Origin: Arcobacter cloacae
GTDB taxonomy: Bacteria; Campylobacterota; Campylobacteria; Campylobacterales; Arcobacteraceae
DNA: 64,000 bases
Assembly (NCBI RefSeq): GCF_013201935.1
Contig: NZ_CP053833.1
Span: 620,001 to 684,000 of the forward strand
Reading direction: 5' to 3'
A model generated the notes under the pieces. It ran no database searches. It worked only from the letters and a program-made list of their open reading frames with translations, and had not been told where the DNA came from. The translations under genes and the position numbers were made by a program. Below, piece after piece: positions 1 through 8,614 of this stretch. The stretch's first letter is position 1, and each line of letters starts with the position of its first letter.

Positions 1-5
1 TGGTA

Positions 6-40
6 GTTTATTTAATGTTATAATTTTATTGTTCTTCTAA
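6..40 (+). promoter_or_regulatory. Porin promoter/leader, copy 1
   Basis: A 35-nt block that recurs at 1388-1422 with two mismatches. It contains an extended -10 (TG, one base, TATAAT at 19-24) followed by TTGTTCTTCTAA, which should include the transcription start. It lies about 65 nt ahead of the first porin gene. The shared part downstream of the -10 suggests a common 5' leader or operator as well as a common promoter. Confidence 0.6.
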
Positions 41-104
41 TATGAATTTTACATTTTGCGCGAAATGTTTTATTCAAAAGATTTATTATATTTAAGGAAA
101 AAAC

Positions 105-1229
105 ATGAAAAACCTTTTAAGAGGTCAAACAATAAGTTTAGTAGCTTGTGGATTAATTTTAACTTCAACTATGTCTTTGGGGGCTGAGACAATAGATAGT
201 GCATTTAAAGAAGGTAAAGTTTCAGGAAGCTTAGCTTTATATGGTGAAAAACATGATAAAACAGCTGGAAATTTAGATTCTGGATTTGGTAATGGAAATG
301 CAACAATTGGGTATGAAACAGGTTCATTTTATGGTTTCACAGCTAAAGCTGAATTTAAAGGAAATCTAGGTCTTGGTGAAATAGAAAAAAATGATAGAGA
401 TGGAAATTCAGATTCTGCATTTGCAAATAACGCATTAATGACTGAAGCATATATAAAATATACAACAGAAGGTTTTGCTATAAGTGCCGGTAGACAAGCT
501 ATTGATTTAGAATGGTTGGGTGATTATAATGAATCAGTAGTTGCAGCAATTACAGCTATTCCAGATACTACAATTGTATTAGGATTTGCAAATAGACAAG
601 CTGAATCTGGAATTGATTTAAGTGAAGATTTTACTGATATCAATGGAAGTAAAGGTGTTTATGTAGTTGATGCTAAATATGCTGGTTTAAAAGATGTTGA
701 ATTAAATCCATATTATTACTCAGCTCCTAATCTTGCTGATTGGTATGGTTTAAAAACAATATTTACAACTGAATATTTTGGTGCTATTGCACACTATGCT
801 GCTTCAAATGAAGAAACACAAAAAGATGGTTCAATTGGTCATATAGAATTAAATACAACTTTAGAAGGAGTTTCTGCAGCAGTTGGTTATATTAAAGCTG
901 GTAAAGATGTTGGAGCAGGAAGTATGAGTAAAGGAGGAGACAACATTTCTCCATTTGATACAGGTAATAATACTTATTCAGCAGATGCAAAAACTATATA
1001 TGGTTCATTAGGATATACAATTGTTGGAATTGAATTATGTGCTTTATATGGTGAAACAAAATATGGTACAAATGATTATAAAGAAACAGAATTAAATTTA
1101 ACAGCAGGTTATTCTATAACTGAGTCAATTAAAACATCGATTTTATATGGTGTTGTTAATGAAGATTCAAGAGAAACATCTTTTTCAGATGATAAATATG
1201 TACTAGCAAGTGTAGAATATACTTTCTAA
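105..1229 (+). CDS. OprD/Opr-like outer membrane porin
   Basis: A 374-residue outer-membrane beta-barrel protein that probably lets small solutes across the outer membrane. Residues 1-27 form a signal peptide ending in SLGA. The mature part is rich in alternating Gly/Tyr/Thr strands and ends in Phe (EYTF), the usual barrel-assembly signal. The stretch ISAGRQAIDLEWLG resembles the 'GRQ' segment of OprD-type porins of Campylobacterota. AAGGAAAA precedes the ATG. The neighbouring gene is a second porin with the same upstream block, so the two are probably co-regulated. The substrate cannot be told from sequence. Confidence 0.75.
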   Translation: MKNLLRGQTISLVACGLILTSTMSLGAETIDSAFKEGKVSGSLALYGEKHDKTAGNLDSGFGNGNATIGYETGSFYGFTAKAEFKGNLGLGEIEKNDRDGNSDSAFANNALMTEAYIKYTTEGFAISAGRQAIDLEWLGDYNESVVAAITAIPDTTIVLGFANRQAESGIDLSEDFTDINGSKGVYVVDAKYAGLKDVELNPYYYSAPNLADWYGLKTIFTTEYFGAIAHYAASNEETQKDGSIGHIELNTTLEGVSAAVGYIKAGKDVGAGSMSKGGDNISPFDTGNNTYSADAKTIYGSLGYTIVGIELCALYGETKYGTNDYKETELNLTAGYSITESIKTSILYGVVNEDSRETSFSDDKYVLASVEYTF

Positions 1230-1250
1230 TATAAATTTATGTAAATATAA

Positions 1251-1269
1251 TTGGGGAAAATTTCCTCAA
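1251..1269 (+). terminator. Short stem-loop after porin 1
   Basis: TTGGGGAA (1251-1258) can pair with TTCCTCAA (1262-1269) with one G-U pair and a 3-nt loop, 21 nt after the porin stop. Only a weak T-rich stretch follows, so this is a tentative terminator. Confidence 0.4.
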
Positions 1270-1387
1270 TTTATATCTAAGATTAATTACTTTTTAAAAT
1301 CTCTTGCCTACTTTTCTTGCGTATTTATTGTAAAATTAATAATTAAAATATTGTATAAAAAATATACATTAAAGGTATTTATAATTT

Positions 1388-1422
1388 GTTTACTTAATGT
1401 TATAATTTTTTTGTTCTTCTAA
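1388..1422 (+). promoter_or_regulatory. Porin promoter/leader, copy 2
   Basis: This block matches 6-40 at 33 of 35 positions, with TATAAT at 1401-1406 preceded by TG one base away. It lies 53 nt before the second porin ATG. Sequence outside the block has diverged, so this part appears to be under selection. Confidence 0.6.
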
Positions 1423-1475
1423 GATAAATCTTTTTCAGTCATGAAAAGTTTTACAAATAATAATAAGGAAAAATT

Positions 1476-2147
1476 ATGAAAAAATTAAGTTTAGCAGCTT
1501 TGTTAGCGTTAGGTACACTGGGGTCAGTATCAACAATTCAAGCAAATGATTTAGAGGTTAGTGGTAATGTAGGAGCAGCTTCAAATTATATTTGGAGAGG
1601 TATGACTCAAACTAAAGATAAATCTGCTGTTAATGGTGGTGTTGATTTAAAATATAATGGTTTTTATTTAGGTACTTGGGCTTCAAATGTTGATTTTGGT
1701 ACACAAGCAAATTATGAATTAGATGGATATGTTGGTTATAGTAATACAATTAATGATTTTTCATATGATTTATCTTATATTAAATATATGTATCCTGATT
1801 CAAAAGATCAATCTGATTTTGATGAAGCAAAACTTGCATTAGGTTATACTTTAGGAGATTTATCATTAGGTGCATCTTACTCTAAAGCAATGTATCAAGA
1901 ATGGGGTGGACACAAACCATATTATGTTGAAGGAACAGTATCATATGACTTTAAAATCTTAAGTGTAGATGCAAGTTATGGAGATTATCAAGATTATGGT
2001 AGAAATTATACAGCTGGAATTAGTAAAACTGTTGAAATTGAAGGTCAATCAATTGATTTAGCACTTATTTATGCAAATTATAATCCAGATGATACAACTA
2101 AAGGTGATCAAAAAAATTTATTTGTAACAGCAAAATATTCATTTTAA
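1476..2147 (+). CDS. TorF-family putative porin
   Basis: A 223-residue outer-membrane protein of the TorF / CHP02001 (Gcw_chp) type. The signal peptide is about residues 1-23 (cleaved after IQA). The mature N-terminus has the family hallmark SGNVGAASNYIWRGMTQT, followed by short amphipathic strands, and the protein ends in Phe (TAKYSF). ATG is preceded by AAGGAAAAATT. Members are often found near transport and respiration genes, but their substrate is not established. The promoter block shared with the upstream porin suggests joint control. Confidence 0.8.
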   Translation: MKKLSLAALLALGTLGSVSTIQANDLEVSGNVGAASNYIWRGMTQTKDKSAVNGGVDLKYNGFYLGTWASNVDFGTQANYELDGYVGYSNTINDFSYDLSYIKYMYPDSKDQSDFDEAKLALGYTLGDLSLGASYSKAMYQEWGGHKPYYVEGTVSYDFKILSVDASYGDYQDYGRNYTAGISKTVEIEGQSIDLALIYANYNPDDTTKGDQKNLFVTAKYSF

Positions 2148-2155
2148 ATATTATA

Positions 2156-2180
2156 TGAGTTGACGTATAATGTCAACTCA
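2156..2180. terminator. Hairpin between convergent torF-like and mnmA
   Basis: A perfect 9-bp inverted repeat (TGAGTTGAC at 2156-2164, GTCAACTCA at 2172-2180) with a 7-nt loop sits between two convergent genes. It has no strong T-tract on either side, but its position suggests a shared terminator. Confidence 0.55.
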
Positions 2181-2200
2181 CATAAGTAAATCTTTTAGAT

Positions 2201-3238
2201 TTATTTAGTTCCTTCTATCCAAGCACTTCCAATTACTTTTTGTCTATCATAAAAAACTGCAAGTTGTCCAGTTGCAACACCATAAACTGGTTCTTTTAAA
2301 GTAATATAAACTTTTTCATCTTTTATTTCTACTTCACAAGGTGTCGAAGTTGATCTATATCTTAGTTTTACACTACATGAAAATTTAGTATCATCGATAA
2401 ACATATTTAAATTATTTCCAACAACTTCATTTACTTCTAAAGACTCTTTTTTACCTACAACAATAGTATTGTCTTTCGGATTTAATTTTGTAACAAAATG
2501 TGGATCATGTGCACCATGAACAGTGAATCCTCTTCTTTTTCCAATTGTATAATGCGCAAAACCTTTATGAATTCCGACAACATTACCCTTTTCATCTAAA
2601 ACATCACCTTCTTGGTCAATATTTACGTGTCTTTTGATAACATCAGTATAAACAGTTTCAACAAAACAAATTTCTTGAGATTCACTTTTTTCAGTAATTT
2701 TTTTATAGGCTACATCAAGTTTTGCACCAAATTTTACAATATCTTCTTTTTTATAAGTACTTAAAGGAAACATCATAAAGGGAAGGGCATCTGGACTTAC
2801 TTGAGATAAAAAATAACTTTGATCTTTTGTTTTATCATCAGCTTCATAAAAAAACTTGCCATCAGTTTTTGCATAATGTCCAGTTGCTAAAAAACTTGCA
2901 CCTTGACTTTTTGCAAAATCAAGCATAGCACCAAATTTAATTTGTCTATTACATTTTACACATGGATTTGGAGTCGTACCTTGCAAATAAGAATCAACAA
3001 AATAGTCATAAACTTCTTTTGAAAACTTATCAGTTAAGTCTAATATATGGTATTTAATATTTAAAAATTTAGCTACATCTTTAATATAACTTAAATTTTT
3101 TTCATGATAACCGTCAGTTCGATTATGAAGTTTTAGATAAACACCTTCAACTTCATAACCATCATTTTGTAGCATATAAGCTGTAACAGATGAGTCGATT
3201 CCTCCACTCATTCCAACCATTACTTTTTGTTTATTCAT
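2201..3238 (-). CDS. mnmA: tRNA 2-thiouridylase MnmA, Campylobacter type
   Basis: Makes 2-thiouridine at position 34 of the Lys, Glu and Gln tRNAs, in the cytoplasm. The PP-loop SGGIDSS is at residues 11-17. The cysteine pair used for sulfur transfer is C96 (in TPNPCVKCN) and C191 (in SQEICFV). At 345 residues it has the length and motif style of Campylobacter MnmA (NPCxxCN, IGKRRGF, GAHDPHFV). It is the last gene of a minus-strand run peptidase-folK-mnmA-mnmA, 11 nt after a second MnmA of a different lineage. Both copies look intact, so division of labour or one recently acquired copy is possible. Confidence 0.93.
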   Translation of the reverse strand: MNKQKVMVGMSGGIDSSVTAYMLQNDGYEVEGVYLKLHNRTDGYHEKNLSYIKDVAKFLNIKYHILDLTDKFSKEVYDYFVDSYLQGTTPNPCVKCNRQIKFGAMLDFAKSQGASFLATGHYAKTDGKFFYEADDKTKDQSYFLSQVSPDALPFMMFPLSTYKKEDIVKFGAKLDVAYKKITEKSESQEICFVETVYTDVIKRHVNIDQEGDVLDEKGNVVGIHKGFAHYTIGKRRGFTVHGAHDPHFVTKLNPKDNTIVVGKKESLEVNEVVGNNLNMFIDDTKFSCSVKLRYRSTSTPCEVEIKDEKVYITLKEPVYGVATGQLAVFYDRQKVIGSAWIEGTK

Positions 3239-3249
3239 TATTTGTCTAC

Positions 3250-4353
3250 TTATTTATAGAAACTAATAAACCCACCACCAAGACAATAATCACCAGAATA
3301 TAAAACAAGGCTTTGTCCTAGAGTTACTGCTCTTTGAGGATTATCAAATTCAACTACTACTTTTTCATCACTTGTCTCAACAACTGTACAAGCTTGTTTT
3401 TGTTGTCTATATCTAACTTGTGCCATTAGTTTATCTCCAACTTTAGGTGCCTCTTCAAGCACCCAATGCATATGGCTTGCTTCAACTGTTTTACTCATTA
3501 GTAGTGGATGATTTGTATCTTGAACAATTGTTAAAGTATTATTTACTACATCTTTAGAAGCTACAAACCAAGGTTTGTGTGTATTGTTTTTATTTTCATT
3601 ACCTTTAATACCACCAAGACCAATACCTTTTCTTTGTCCCAATGTATAACAAACAAGACCTTTATGAATTCCGATAACTTTTCCATTTTCATCAAGAATA
3701 TCTCCAGGAATTGCTTTTAGATGTTGTGTAATAAATTCATCAAATTTTTGATTACCAATAAAACAAATTCCAGTACTATCTTTTTTATCACTAACAGGAA
3801 GATTATGTACTCTTGCTATTTCTCTAACTTCTTTTTTTGTTAAATCTCCAAGTGGAAACATTGCATGACTTAATTGTTCACTTGATAATGCATGTAAGAA
3901 ATAACTTTGGTCTTTTGAACTATCTTTTGGTGTATCTAATACATAATGATCTTTGTATTTTGCAATTTTTGCATAATGTCCAGTTGCTATCATATCAGCA
4001 CCCATACTTTTTGCTTCATTTAAAAATACGTTGAATTTTATCTCTTTGTTACATAAAATATCAGGATTTGGTGTAAGACCTTGTTTTAAACCTTCTAAAA
4101 ATACATCAAAAACTCTATCTCTATACTCTTTAACGAAGTCTTTTCCTCTTACTTCAATTCCAATTAATGCACCAACTTTTTTTGCATCTTCAAACTCTAT
4201 ACGATTAGGACATTGACTTCCTTTGATTCCATATTCCCAGTTACGCATGAATAATCCAATAACATCATAACCTTGTTGTTTTAATAATAACGCTGTAACA
4301 GATGAATCAACTCCACCTGACATTCCTACAACTACTTTTTTATTTTTGTTCAT
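3250..4353 (-). CDS. mnmA: tRNA 2-thiouridylase MnmA, E. coli-like type
   Basis: A second MnmA, 367 residues. The PP-loop SGGVDSS is at residues 12-18. The catalytic cysteines are C101 in TPNPDILCN and C197 in STGICFIG, and LGQRKGIGLGG follows. These motifs match the E. coli/Firmicute style rather than that of the adjacent Campylobacter-type copy, so the pair is likelier xenologous than a recent duplication. The ATG overlaps the 3' end of folK by 14 nt, indicating translational coupling. All expected active-site residues are present. Whether the two differ in tRNA preference or sulfur donor cannot be read from sequence. Confidence 0.93.
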   Translation of the reverse strand: MNKNKKVVVGMSGGVDSSVTALLLKQQGYDVIGLFMRNWEYGIKGSQCPNRIEFEDAKKVGALIGIEVRGKDFVKEYRDRVFDVFLEGLKQGLTPNPDILCNKEIKFNVFLNEAKSMGADMIATGHYAKIAKYKDHYVLDTPKDSSKDQSYFLHALSSEQLSHAMFPLGDLTKKEVREIARVHNLPVSDKKDSTGICFIGNQKFDEFITQHLKAIPGDILDENGKVIGIHKGLVCYTLGQRKGIGLGGIKGNENKNNTHKPWFVASKDVVNNTLTIVQDTNHPLLMSKTVEASHMHWVLEEAPKVGDKLMAQVRYRQQKQACTVVETSDEKVVVEFDNPQRAVTLGQSLVLYSGDYCLGGGFISFYK

Positions 4354-4852
4354 TTTTTGCCTTTAAAAAATTATTTTTTATATATTTTAAAGGAATAATC
4401 ACTGACTCTCTATTTGCCCAATTTTTGTGAGGGATAATAAGATTTTTTGTATTTATTTTCTTATTATCAAAAAATATAATATCTATATCCAAGGTTCTAG
4501 GCGCATCTTGAAAGGATCGCTTTCTTCCAAATTTATTTTCATATCTTTGCATTGCTTTTAAAAAAGCATTAGGACAAAGATTTGTTTTAAGCAAAATTAT
4601 ACCATTTAAAAAATCACTTTGTTGCGTAAATCCAAAGGGAGGATTTTTTAAAAGAGCTGAAGTCATAAGTAAAGTAAATCTTGCATCTTTTTTTAAACAT
4701 AAAATTAATTTATCAAATATTTTTTTTGTATCTCCAATATTTCCCCCAATTCCAATGGTTACATTATATTTCTTCGATGAGATATTATTAAATTTCTTAG
4801 GAAAATTGCTACTAAAAAATAATGTTAAATTTTGTGATAATTTTTTTTTCAA
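4340..4852 (-). CDS. folK: HPPK, 6-hydroxymethyl-dihydropterin pyrophosphokinase
   Basis: Transfers pyrophosphate from ATP to 6-hydroxymethyl-7,8-dihydropterin in folate synthesis. The 170-residue protein has GIGGNIGD near residue 34, KNPPFGFTQQSDFLNG in the middle, and the HPPK signature RKRSFQDAPRTLDIDIIFFD with its metal-binding DxD. A roughly 30-residue lysine/phenylalanine-rich N-terminal stretch precedes the conserved core, so a later start is possible, though I see no better Met with a ribosome site. It lies between the M24 peptidase and mnmA genes in one operon. Confidence 0.9.
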   Translation of the reverse strand: MKKKLSQNLTLFFSSNFPKKFNNISSKKYNVTIGIGGNIGDTKKIFDKLILCLKKDARFTLLMTSALLKNPPFGFTQQSDFLNGIILLKTNLCPNAFLKAMQRYENKFGRKRSFQDAPRTLDIDIIFFDNKKINTKNLIIPHKNWANRESVIIPLKYIKNNFLKAKNEQK

Positions 4853-4879
4853 ATTTCTCTCTTATTTTCATCTCTTGAT

Positions 4880-5905
4880 TTAAAGTATTATTGCTTTTCC
4901 ATTTTTCATTACAACAGTATCTTCAATTCTAACACCAAATTCATTTGGAAGATAAATACCTGGCTCTATAGTAAATACCATATTATCTTCAATAATTAAA
5001 TCAGATTTTGAATTTATATTTGGGTATTCGTGAATATCAAGCCCAACTCCATGACCAGTGCTGTGAACAAAATATTTTCCAAAACCAGCTTTTTCTATAA
5101 TATCTCTAGCTAATTTGTCAATTTCAGAAGCTTTCATTCCACTTCTTGCTTTTTCTATAGCGTTTAATTGAGCTTTTAAAACAATATCATAAACTTTTTG
5201 ATGTTTATTGTTTTTGAATTTTTGCTCTCTTTTAAATGAAAATTTTTCAAAATTCACAACACTTGTACATGTTCTATCAGAACAATATCTTTTATATTTA
5301 ATTCCAGCATCAACTAATAATAAATCATTTAGTTTTAACTTTTTTGAAGTAGGAAGAGCATGAGGTTTTGCTGCATTTTCATTTATTGCAACGATTGGTT
5401 CAAAACTAATATCAAGTTTTCCACTTTGGCTCATTTTTTCAAAAGCTTTAAAGTATAAAAACTGTTCGGTTTTATCAAAACCATTTTTTCTTATATATTT
5501 TGCAAGTTCATTAAATCCAACTCTTCCAGCATCTGCTGCTTTTTTAAGTAAATTAATCTCTTTTTCACTTTTGATTAACCTTTTTTCTTTTGAAAAATTA
5601 GGTTTTTGAATAAATTCAACTTTTAAATTTTCACATAATTTTGAATAAGTGGCAAAACTAAAATCATTTGGGTCAAATACTAATTTTTTAATCTTATTTT
5701 TCTTTAAAATCTCTTTTGTTGTTTCTATTAAATTTGATGATTCTATTACTTCACAATTCTTTGCATACTCTTTAGCTTCTATAGTGTATCTTGCATCAGT
5801 TATGAAAAATCTCTCTTTTTCTAAATTTAAAAAAATTACATTATCACAAGAAAATTTACATTCAAAATATATCGCATTCTCATTTTGAAGAATGAAGTTT
5901 TTCAT
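4880..5905 (-). CDS. M24-family Xaa-Pro aminopeptidase
   Basis: A cytoplasmic metallopeptidase that probably removes N-terminal residues preceding proline (PepP/PepQ group). The 341-residue protein has a creatinase-like N-terminal domain (about 1-120) and a pita-bread domain. Metal ligands are visible: the two Asp of DAGIKYKRYCSDRT, His in HSTGHGVGLDIHE, Glu in TIEPGIYLP and Glu in RIEDTV. First gene of a minus-strand operon with folK and the two mnmA genes, divergent from aroQ. Pairing of this peptidase with aroQ is, from memory, common in Campylobacterota. Confidence 0.85.
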   Translation of the reverse strand: MKNFILQNENAIYFECKFSCDNVIFLNLEKERFFITDARYTIEAKEYAKNCEVIESSNLIETTKEILKKNKIKKLVFDPNDFSFATYSKLCENLKVEFIQKPNFSKEKRLIKSEKEINLLKKAADAGRVGFNELAKYIRKNGFDKTEQFLYFKAFEKMSQSGKLDISFEPIVAINENAAKPHALPTSKKLKLNDLLLVDAGIKYKRYCSDRTCTSVVNFEKFSFKREQKFKNNKHQKVYDIVLKAQLNAIEKARSGMKASEIDKLARDIIEKAGFGKYFVHSTGHGVGLDIHEYPNINSKSDLIIEDNMVFTIEPGIYLPNEFGVRIEDTVVMKNGKAIIL

Positions 5906-5945
5906 AAAAAGCCTTTAATTTGGGATGTTTTAACTAAAATTTAAT

Positions 5946-5951
5946 TATAAT
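5946..5951 (+). promoter_or_regulatory. -10 element for aroQ operon
   Basis: TATAAT lies 30 nt before the aroQ ATG in the 76-nt gap between divergent genes. As is usual for Campylobacterota sigma-70 promoters, no good -35 is seen. It should drive aroQ, the deaminase and sppA. Confidence 0.5.
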
Positions 5952-5981
5952 CTTACCTAAAATTTATAAAAGGAATATAAT

Positions 5982-6452
5982 ATGAAAATTGCCGTAATTC
6001 AAGGACCAAACTTAAATATGTTAGGAATTAGAGAACAACACATTTATGGTTCTATGAGTCTTGAACAAATTCATGAACAATTAAAAGCAGCTGCTTCTCA
6101 AAATGGAGTTGAAGTTGAATTTTTTCAATCAAATTTTGAGGGTGAAATAGTAGATAGAATTCAAGAGTGTTTAGGAACAGTTGATGGAATTATGATTAAT
6201 CCAGCTGCATATTCTCACACATCAATTGCTATAAAAGATGCTTTAAGTGCTGTAAATATGCCAGTTGTTGAAGTTCATATTTCAAATATTTATAAAAGAG
6301 AAGAGTTTAGACAAAAGTCAATCACAGCAGGTGCCTCAACAGGAGTAATTTCAGGATTTGGACCATTTGGTTATCATATGGGTTTAATAGCTTTAATGCA
6401 AATTATTGCAGAATTAAAAGCTGTAACACAAGCTCAACAAGCAAACGCATAA
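5982..6452 (+). CDS. aroQ: Type II 3-dehydroquinate dehydratase
   Basis: Dehydrates 3-dehydroquinate to 3-dehydroshikimate in the shikimate pathway, as a cytoplasmic dodecamer. At 156 residues it is near the usual length. It carries QGPNLNMLG at residues 7-15, catalytic Tyr22 in [14 protein letters not shown] at 73-81 and the catalytic His99 in VEVHISN, followed by the Arg of KREEFR. AAAAGGAA precedes the ATG. Ten bases separate it from the deaminase gene of the menaquinone branch, which also starts from chorismate, so both steps serve aromatic and quinone supply. Confidence 0.95.
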   Translation: MKIAVIQGPNLNMLGIREQHIYGSMSLEQIHEQLKAAASQNGVEVEFFQSNFEGEIVDRIQECLGTVDGIMINPAAYSHTSIAIKDALSAVNMPVVEVHISNIYKREEFRQKSITAGASTGVISGFGPFGYHMGLIALMQIIAELKAVTQAQQANA

Positions 6453-6462
6453 TTTAAATTTT

Positions 6463-7686
6463 ATGAAAATTATAAGTGCTAATTGGCTTGTAACTTGTGA
6501 TGAAAACAGCAGAATCATAAAAAATGGTGCTGTTGTTTTTGATGATAAGATTATAGAAGTAGATTCTCTTTTAGAAATAGAAAAAAAATATCCTAATATT
6601 GAAATAAACAAATTAGATAAAAACTCTGTGTTAATGCCAGGACTTATAAATTCTCATGTTCATTTAGAGTTTAGTTCAAACACAACTACCTTAAAATATG
6701 GAAATTTTTACTCTTGGCTAAATTCAGTTATAAAACATAGAGAAGAGTTAATTACTAAAGCTACAAAAGAGTTGATTTCTACAAAATTAAGCCGAATGAA
6801 AAAAACTGGAACTACAACAATAGGTGCTATTTCTTCTTACTCTTTTGATATTGAGCCATGTATTAAATCCCCTATAAATACAGTTTTCTTTTGTGAAGTT
6901 ATTGGTTCAAAAGCAGATATGATAGATACTTTATTTGCAGATTTTAAAAGTAGATTGAATAACGCAAAAAAGTATGCTTCAAAAAGTTTTATTCCTGCTG
7001 TTGCTATTCATTCACCATATTCTGTACATCCTTTTTTATTAAGGGAGAGTTTAAATTTAGCGAGAAATGAAAATTTAGCAGTTAGTGCGCATTTTTTAGA
7101 ATCACGTGAAGAGTTTGATTGGTTACATAAGGATGAAGGCTCTTTTTTAGAGTTTTTCAAAAATTTTTTAAATCAAGAAAAAGCTGTTTCAAAACCTATG
7201 GAGTTTTTAAATCACTTTACTAATATAAAAAATCTATCTTTTACACATTGTGTTGAAGCAAGTGAAAGAGATTTAGAAAAAATCAAAAGTTTAGGTGCAA
7301 ATATTAATCATTGTGTTACTTCAAATAGACTTTTGAATAATAGTAAATTAGACTTATTGAGATTAGAAGATATTCCTTTTACTATAGGAACAGATGGGCT
7401 TAGTTCAAACAACTCTTTATCAATGTTTGACGAATTAAGAAATGCTTTGATGGCTCATTATGATAAAAATATTAATGATTTTTCAAAAATACTTCTAAAA
7501 GCAGCAACTGTAAATGGAAGTAGGGCATTAGGATTAAATAAAGGTGTTATAGAAAAAGATTTTGATGCAGATATGATCTCTTTTTCTTTACCTGATGAAG
7601 TAGAAGATATTGAAGATTTACCAATGTATATTATTTTACACACAAAATTTGTGGATAACACAATTATAGGAGGAGAGTATGTTTAA
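6463..7686 (+). CDS. mqnX: Aminofutalosine deaminase (amidohydrolase)
   Basis: Probably deaminates 6-amino-6-deoxyfutalosine in the futalosine route to menaquinone. The 407-residue protein is an amidohydrolase: H65-V-H67 in INSHVHLEF, the later metal His in SAHFLESREE, and the catalytic Asp in IGTDGLSSNNS. The SREEFDWL stretch is typical of the Campylobacterota enzyme (Cj0067-like). The 3' end overlaps sppA by 8 nt. The alternative, a related deaminase acting on another purine, is less likely given the lineage and the aroQ neighbour. Confidence 0.82.
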   Translation: MKIISANWLVTCDENSRIIKNGAVVFDDKIIEVDSLLEIEKKYPNIEINKLDKNSVLMPGLINSHVHLEFSSNTTTLKYGNFYSWLNSVIKHREELITKATKELISTKLSRMKKTGTTTIGAISSYSFDIEPCIKSPINTVFFCEVIGSKADMIDTLFADFKSRLNNAKKYASKSFIPAVAIHSPYSVHPFLLRESLNLARNENLAVSAHFLESREEFDWLHKDEGSFLEFFKNFLNQEKAVSKPMEFLNHFTNIKNLSFTHCVEASERDLEKIKSLGANINHCVTSNRLLNNSKLDLLRLEDIPFTIGTDGLSSNNSLSMFDELRNALMAHYDKNINDFSKILLKAATVNGSRALGLNKGVIEKDFDADMISFSLPDEVEDIEDLPMYIILHTKFVDNTIIGGEYV

Positions 7687-8563
7687 TTTTTTTAGATTTT
7701 TGTTTTCTCCAATTATTGCTATATTAGATTTTATAACTAAATATTTTAAAACGATTGTTTTTTTGACTATTATGTATTTTTTTGTATTTAGTTCAAATGA
7801 TGAAATAAGTAGTTCTAAAAATTTGGCTAATTTGCAAAAAATAGACTTAAGTGGTCCAATAATGGATGTAAATAAAGTTTTAGAAAATATTGATAAAGCA
7901 AAAAAAGATACTAATATAAAAGGGGTAATGCTTGTAGTTGATTCTCCAGGTGGTGCTGTTGCTCCTTCTATTGAAGTTGCTTATGCTATTAAAGAACTAA
8001 AGCAAATTAAACCAGTTGTTGTTTATGCAAGTGGAGTAATAGCAAGTGGAAGTTATTATGCTTCAATTTGGGCAGATAAAATTATTGCAAATCCTGGAAG
8101 TATAGTTGGTTCTATTGGAGTTATAATGCAAGGTATTAATGCAGAAGAATTGATGGAAAAAATAGGAATTTCAACTCAAACTGTAAAAGCAGGAAAGTTT
8201 AAAGAATCAGGAACTCCAAGTAGAAAATGGACTGATTTTGAAGAAAAACAACTTCAAACTGTAATAGATGATACTTACAATATGTTTATAACAGATGTTG
8301 CAAATGCTAGAAATCTTGATGTTAAAAATCATACATTATTTGCAGATGCAAAAATTTTTACTTCAAAACAAGCAAAAGAGGTTGGTTTAGTTGATGAGGT
8401 TGCTACAATTTCATATGCACAAGATGAACTTGCTAAATTATCAAATGTTCAAAATCCAGTTTGGAAAAAAGAGGATAAATTTGAGAAATTTATGGATAGA
8501 TTAGTTTCTGAGGCAGTGTCTAAGATAAGTATGAATTTAATTGGTGGTTTAAAAGCTTATTAA
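7679..8563 (+). CDS. sppA: Signal peptide peptidase SppA, short form
   Basis: A membrane-bound serine protease that degrades released signal peptides on the periplasmic side. The 294-residue protein has one N-terminal membrane segment (about 20-38) and a single S49 domain, the short form that works as a multimer. VDSPGGAVAPS marks the oxyanion region, ASGSYYAS carries the nucleophile serine, and KAGKFKESGTPSR carries the lysine base. Translation is coupled to the preceding deaminase through an 8-nt overlap, although the functions are unrelated. Confidence 0.9.
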   Translation: MFNFFRFLFSPIIAILDFITKYFKTIVFLTIMYFFVFSSNDEISSSKNLANLQKIDLSGPIMDVNKVLENIDKAKKDTNIKGVMLVVDSPGGAVAPSIEVAYAIKELKQIKPVVVYASGVIASGSYYASIWADKIIANPGSIVGSIGVIMQGINAEELMEKIGISTQTVKAGKFKESGTPSRKWTDFEEKQLQTVIDDTYNMFITDVANARNLDVKNHTLFADAKIFTSKQAKEVGLVDEVATISYAQDELAKLSNVQNPVWKKEDKFEKFMDRLVSEAVSKISMNLIGGLKAY

Positions 8564-8572
8564 TTTGAAGTT

Positions 8573-8603
8573 AAAAGGGATAAAGTTTTAATTTATCCCT
8601 TTT
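8573..8603. terminator. Bidirectional terminator between sppA and ackA
   Basis: A perfect 12-bp stem (8573-8584 with 8592-8603) and a 7-nt loop. A T-run follows on the plus strand and an A-run precedes it, so it can stop transcription from both convergent genes. Confidence 0.8.
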
Positions 8604-8614
8604 TTTATATAAAT

